NCBI RefSeq assembly: GCF_023278565.1
Contig: NC_064675.1
Location: 7,936,001 to 8,000,000 of the forward strand
Source: Colletotrichum lupini
Taxonomy: Eukaryota; Ascomycota; Sordariomycetes; Glomerellales; Glomerellaceae
Reading direction: 5' to 3'
Length of the DNA stretch: 64,000 nt
Both the position numbers and the translations under genes were made by a program. Positions 61,469-64,000 of the stretch are shown here, piece by piece (the first letter of the stretch is position 1; every line of letters starts with the position of its first letter). The notes under the pieces were generated by a model. That model did not search any database. It saw nothing but the letters and a program-made list of their open reading frames with translations, and was not told the DNA's origin.

Positions 61469-62199
61469 CGAGGCCTTTTTTTTAAGCCGATATCGCTATA
61501 TACCCTTAATTACTTACGAGGTTCGTCGTTATGCTTAATAACGTACTAGTCGTAGGTTAATAGCGGCCGTTACCTACTCTTTAATAAGACTGCGCCCTAA
61601 GTCTATTCTTTATTTTAATAATTACTAAAGCCTTACCGTACCGTAACGCGCCACTACTAAGAAGAGGTTATATTCGTAATATTTACTTCTTATTATATTA
61701 CTATTATATAACCTAAATAAGAACTAAAAATACCTTAGTACTTAAATCCTACGCGCAGCCGCTATCTAAATAACTAAGGATTCCTCCTTATAATAAGATA
61801 TTAACTAACTCTTAATACTAATATTAGAATAATAGAGGCTCGCTACTTAGGGCAAGTCTAAGTATTTAATATATTTACGTTAAATAGCTTATTAACTATA
61901 GTATACCCGTATATATCTCTAAGTACCTAGATCTTATTAATCTAATCTATACCTAATAGCTCCTTTACTAATACCGTATTTATTACCTTATTAAAGGAGT
62001 CCTACTCCCTAGCCTTAAAGAGGCCGCTAGTATTAAGTAAGCTACTAGCCCGGATCGGGTTAATTACTTAAAATAGTATAAGCGCGTCCGAAACGCCCTA
62101 GCTCCTTATAATATAGTTAAAATAATACGAGCGGCTCGATATATTAATACCGAGCGCTACTAAATAGCTAAAGAGGCCGCCGTTAACCTTTTTTAATAT
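61469..62199. repeat. RIP-mutated repeat, no gene seen
   Basis: AT-rich, CA/TG-poor sequence without an intact frame. Confidence 0.55.
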
Positions 62200-63720
62200 T
62201 TAAAAAATAGTATTAAGTACCTCTTAGCTAGAGTACGGTACTAAAGAGCGGTTACTTAAAGTACTATTAGCGAGGGCGTTAACTTCGAAAGAAGCGAAGG
62301 TAAATAAGGGAGATATTATTAACTTACTTATTCTTAATTATACTTAAGAATATAAGTCCTCCCTAACTAAATGCGTTTACTAACGCCCTTAGTATTATTA
62401 TATCCTTAGCCTTAACTAAGTATTACTTTAAGTTAAGGCCGAGGATATCTTACGACGCTCTCTTAAAAACTTTTATAATAGTACCGCCCTAGCGCCTCGT
62501 CTCCCCCTTATTAACTAAGTACTTATTAGCTAAGGTCTTACCCCGGTCCGTTTTTACTAGCTCTTTAAGAGTAAATTCGGCTTACGAGATCTAAATAAGG
62601 ACGATTAGCTAATAAATGCGCAATACCTTAGTACTCTTAATATCCTCTTTAATTATTATATAGAATAGCTTAGTTAGTAACTAAAACTTTATAAGTAGCA
62701 AAACCTCGCCGTCGTTAATAAAAATAACGCTAATAAAAGGCTAGCTACTTAATATATTTTCGATTCGCGAACCCTCCTCTTTTAGCTTAATATACTTAAA
62801 GATATTCTTAATATTCGCCTTATAGTTATTAATTATAATAAAAAGATAGAACTTAGTATATTTACTAATATTTATAAAATCTAGCTAGATAGTTTTAGCG
62901 TTCCTAAACTTCTAAAGGGGTAGCTTAGTATTTTTAAGCTTATCCTAAAAGTCGTCGTTAATAACTTTTAATATATTACTATTTTAATAAACTACAACGT
63001 TAGCGACTTTTTAACTTACAGTTCTTAATTTCGCTAAGCCCTTATTTCTAATACTCGCGTATACTAAGCCCTTATTTCTAATACTCGGGTAGGCCTAAAT
63101 ATTAACATACTTATTTCTAAGTAAGTTTCGGTAGTTAATAGTTATAATAAGAAAAGATTAGGGGCTAGCTATAGGAGTGCTACTATTATCTCCGGGGCTA
63201 CTAGCTTTACTATCGTCTAGCTTATTATTACCCTCTTTTTAAGTTCTAAAGCGGGCGGTTATATTAAAAGAGCTCTAGTTAGAGGAAAGAAGTTTATTTA
63301 TTTATAAGAGTTAATAAGTAATACTATTTATATAAGCACGCCGTATAGTTTACGAGCTACGTAAAAGTCGGGATTAGCTAACTAGCGCCTCTTTACGGGC
63401 TACTACTTATTAGCGCCGTCGTAGCTACGCTTCTCATAATAAAAAGAGGGCATAGTACTAAGTATCGGGGCCTCGGGGCTAACTTTAAAAAAGATCCGAC
63501 GCTTAATAACTTCTATAAGCGTATCTTAAGTTAACTCGTTATAGCGTTCTATAAGTTCCTTAATAAACTCTAAAGCGAGCTATAAAATAATTATATTAAT
63601 AAAGTACTTCGGTATTTAAAAGACGTGGGATCTTAAACTATATTAATACTCTCCTTAAAGTTATTAAAAACCTCGATTTTATTTATATTACGGGATAAGA
63701 CTAAGTAATAAAAATAGGAA
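62200..63720. mobile_element. RIP-degraded element, copy B
   Basis: Diverged counterpart of the segment at 33,700-35,420, in the same orientation. Matches include GTTTACTAACGCCCTTAG near 62,375 with the following TATCCTTAGCCTTAACTAAGTATTACTT, and CCTCTTTACGGGCTACTACT near 63,389. The differences far exceed simple RIP transitions, so the copies are old or represent different subfamilies. Confidence 0.55.
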
Positions 63721-63724
63721 TAAG

Positions 63725-63960
63725 TTGTATAAATAATAATATACTATAAGGAAGAGGTTAAGTTATAAAAAAGAGGTTAAGTACGAGAATAAAGTTAAGT
63801 ACGAGAATAAGGTTAAGTATAAAAATAAAGTTAAGTTATAAGAACCGGAGTACGTAATAAGAATAAAAATAAGTCGCGCGAATAAAAATACGCTATAAAA
63901 AAGAGGTTAAGTTACGAGGATAAAAGTAATTTATAAGAATCGGGGTAAGTTATAAAAATA
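63725..63960. repeat. Purine-rich tandem repeat at the end of copy B
   Basis: GAGGTTAAGT and GTTAAGTACGAGAATAA units recur about eight times at spacings of roughly 20-25 bp. Similar in character to the repeat after copy A at 35,490-35,770. Confidence 0.65.
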
Positions 63961-64000
63961 AGAGTACGGCGCGGGATTATAGTTAGGGAGATATAAATAA

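Noticed and set aside
20441..64000. Mitochondrial origin of the AT-rich block
   Set aside because: No rRNA, tRNA or respiratory-chain genes are visible, and CA/TG depletion with residual CG is typical of nuclear RIP.
1..64000. tRNA or rRNA genes
   Set aside because: I scanned by eye for tRNA box A/B patterns and conserved rRNA segments in the normal-composition island and saw none; a covariance-model search was not possible.

Overview
The window looks like nuclear DNA of a filamentous ascomycete. Its genes carry short introns (about 50-120 nt) with GT..AG borders. The AT-rich sequence around them has the signature of repeat-induced point mutation (RIP): CA and TG dinucleotides are almost absent, TA is in excess, and old reading frames are broken only by TAA and TAG.

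Layout. Positions 1 to about 4.6 kb are mostly RIP-mutated repeat, with a fossil of a LINE-type retrotransposon ORF1 at 2.26-3.31 kb. A normal-composition gene island runs from about 5.1 to 20.0 kb. The remainder, about 20.4 to 64 kb, is a gene-desert compartment: a hairpin-forming minisatellite (20.85-23.0 and 23.65-24.35 kb), many smaller tandem repeats, two RIP-killed reading frames (37.26-38.40 and 60.45-61.47 kb), and two diverged copies of one element (33.7-35.8 and 62.2-64.0 kb). I found no intact gene there.

The island holds nine genes, whose exons I rebuilt by hand from splice signals and reading phase. In order: a secreted type-B carboxylesterase (-), an intronless WecE-like sugar-nucleotide aminotransferase (+), a DUF3605/GlcNAc-induced protein (-), a small antibiotic-biosynthesis-monooxygenase (ABM) fold protein (+), a histidine acid phosphatase (+), a maltose/NodL-type sugar O-acetyltransferase (-), an MFS transporter (+), a UDP-glucuronate decarboxylase (UDP-xylose synthase, -) and a UDP-glucose 6-dehydrogenase (+).

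How they may work together (inference). The dehydrogenase makes UDP-glucuronate. The decarboxylase acts on it through a UDP-4-keto-pentose intermediate. A DegT/WecE-type aminotransferase could trap that keto sugar as a UDP-4-amino-4-deoxy-pentose. The acetyltransferase, transporter, phosphatase and GlcNAc-induced protein fit sugar modification, movement and salvage. The logic resembles bacterial Ugd-ArnA-ArnB, but in a fungus and flanked by RIP-silenced DNA. No glycosyltransferase, 4,6-dehydratase or backbone synthase is visible, so the end product is unknown. This is the candidate new system of the window.
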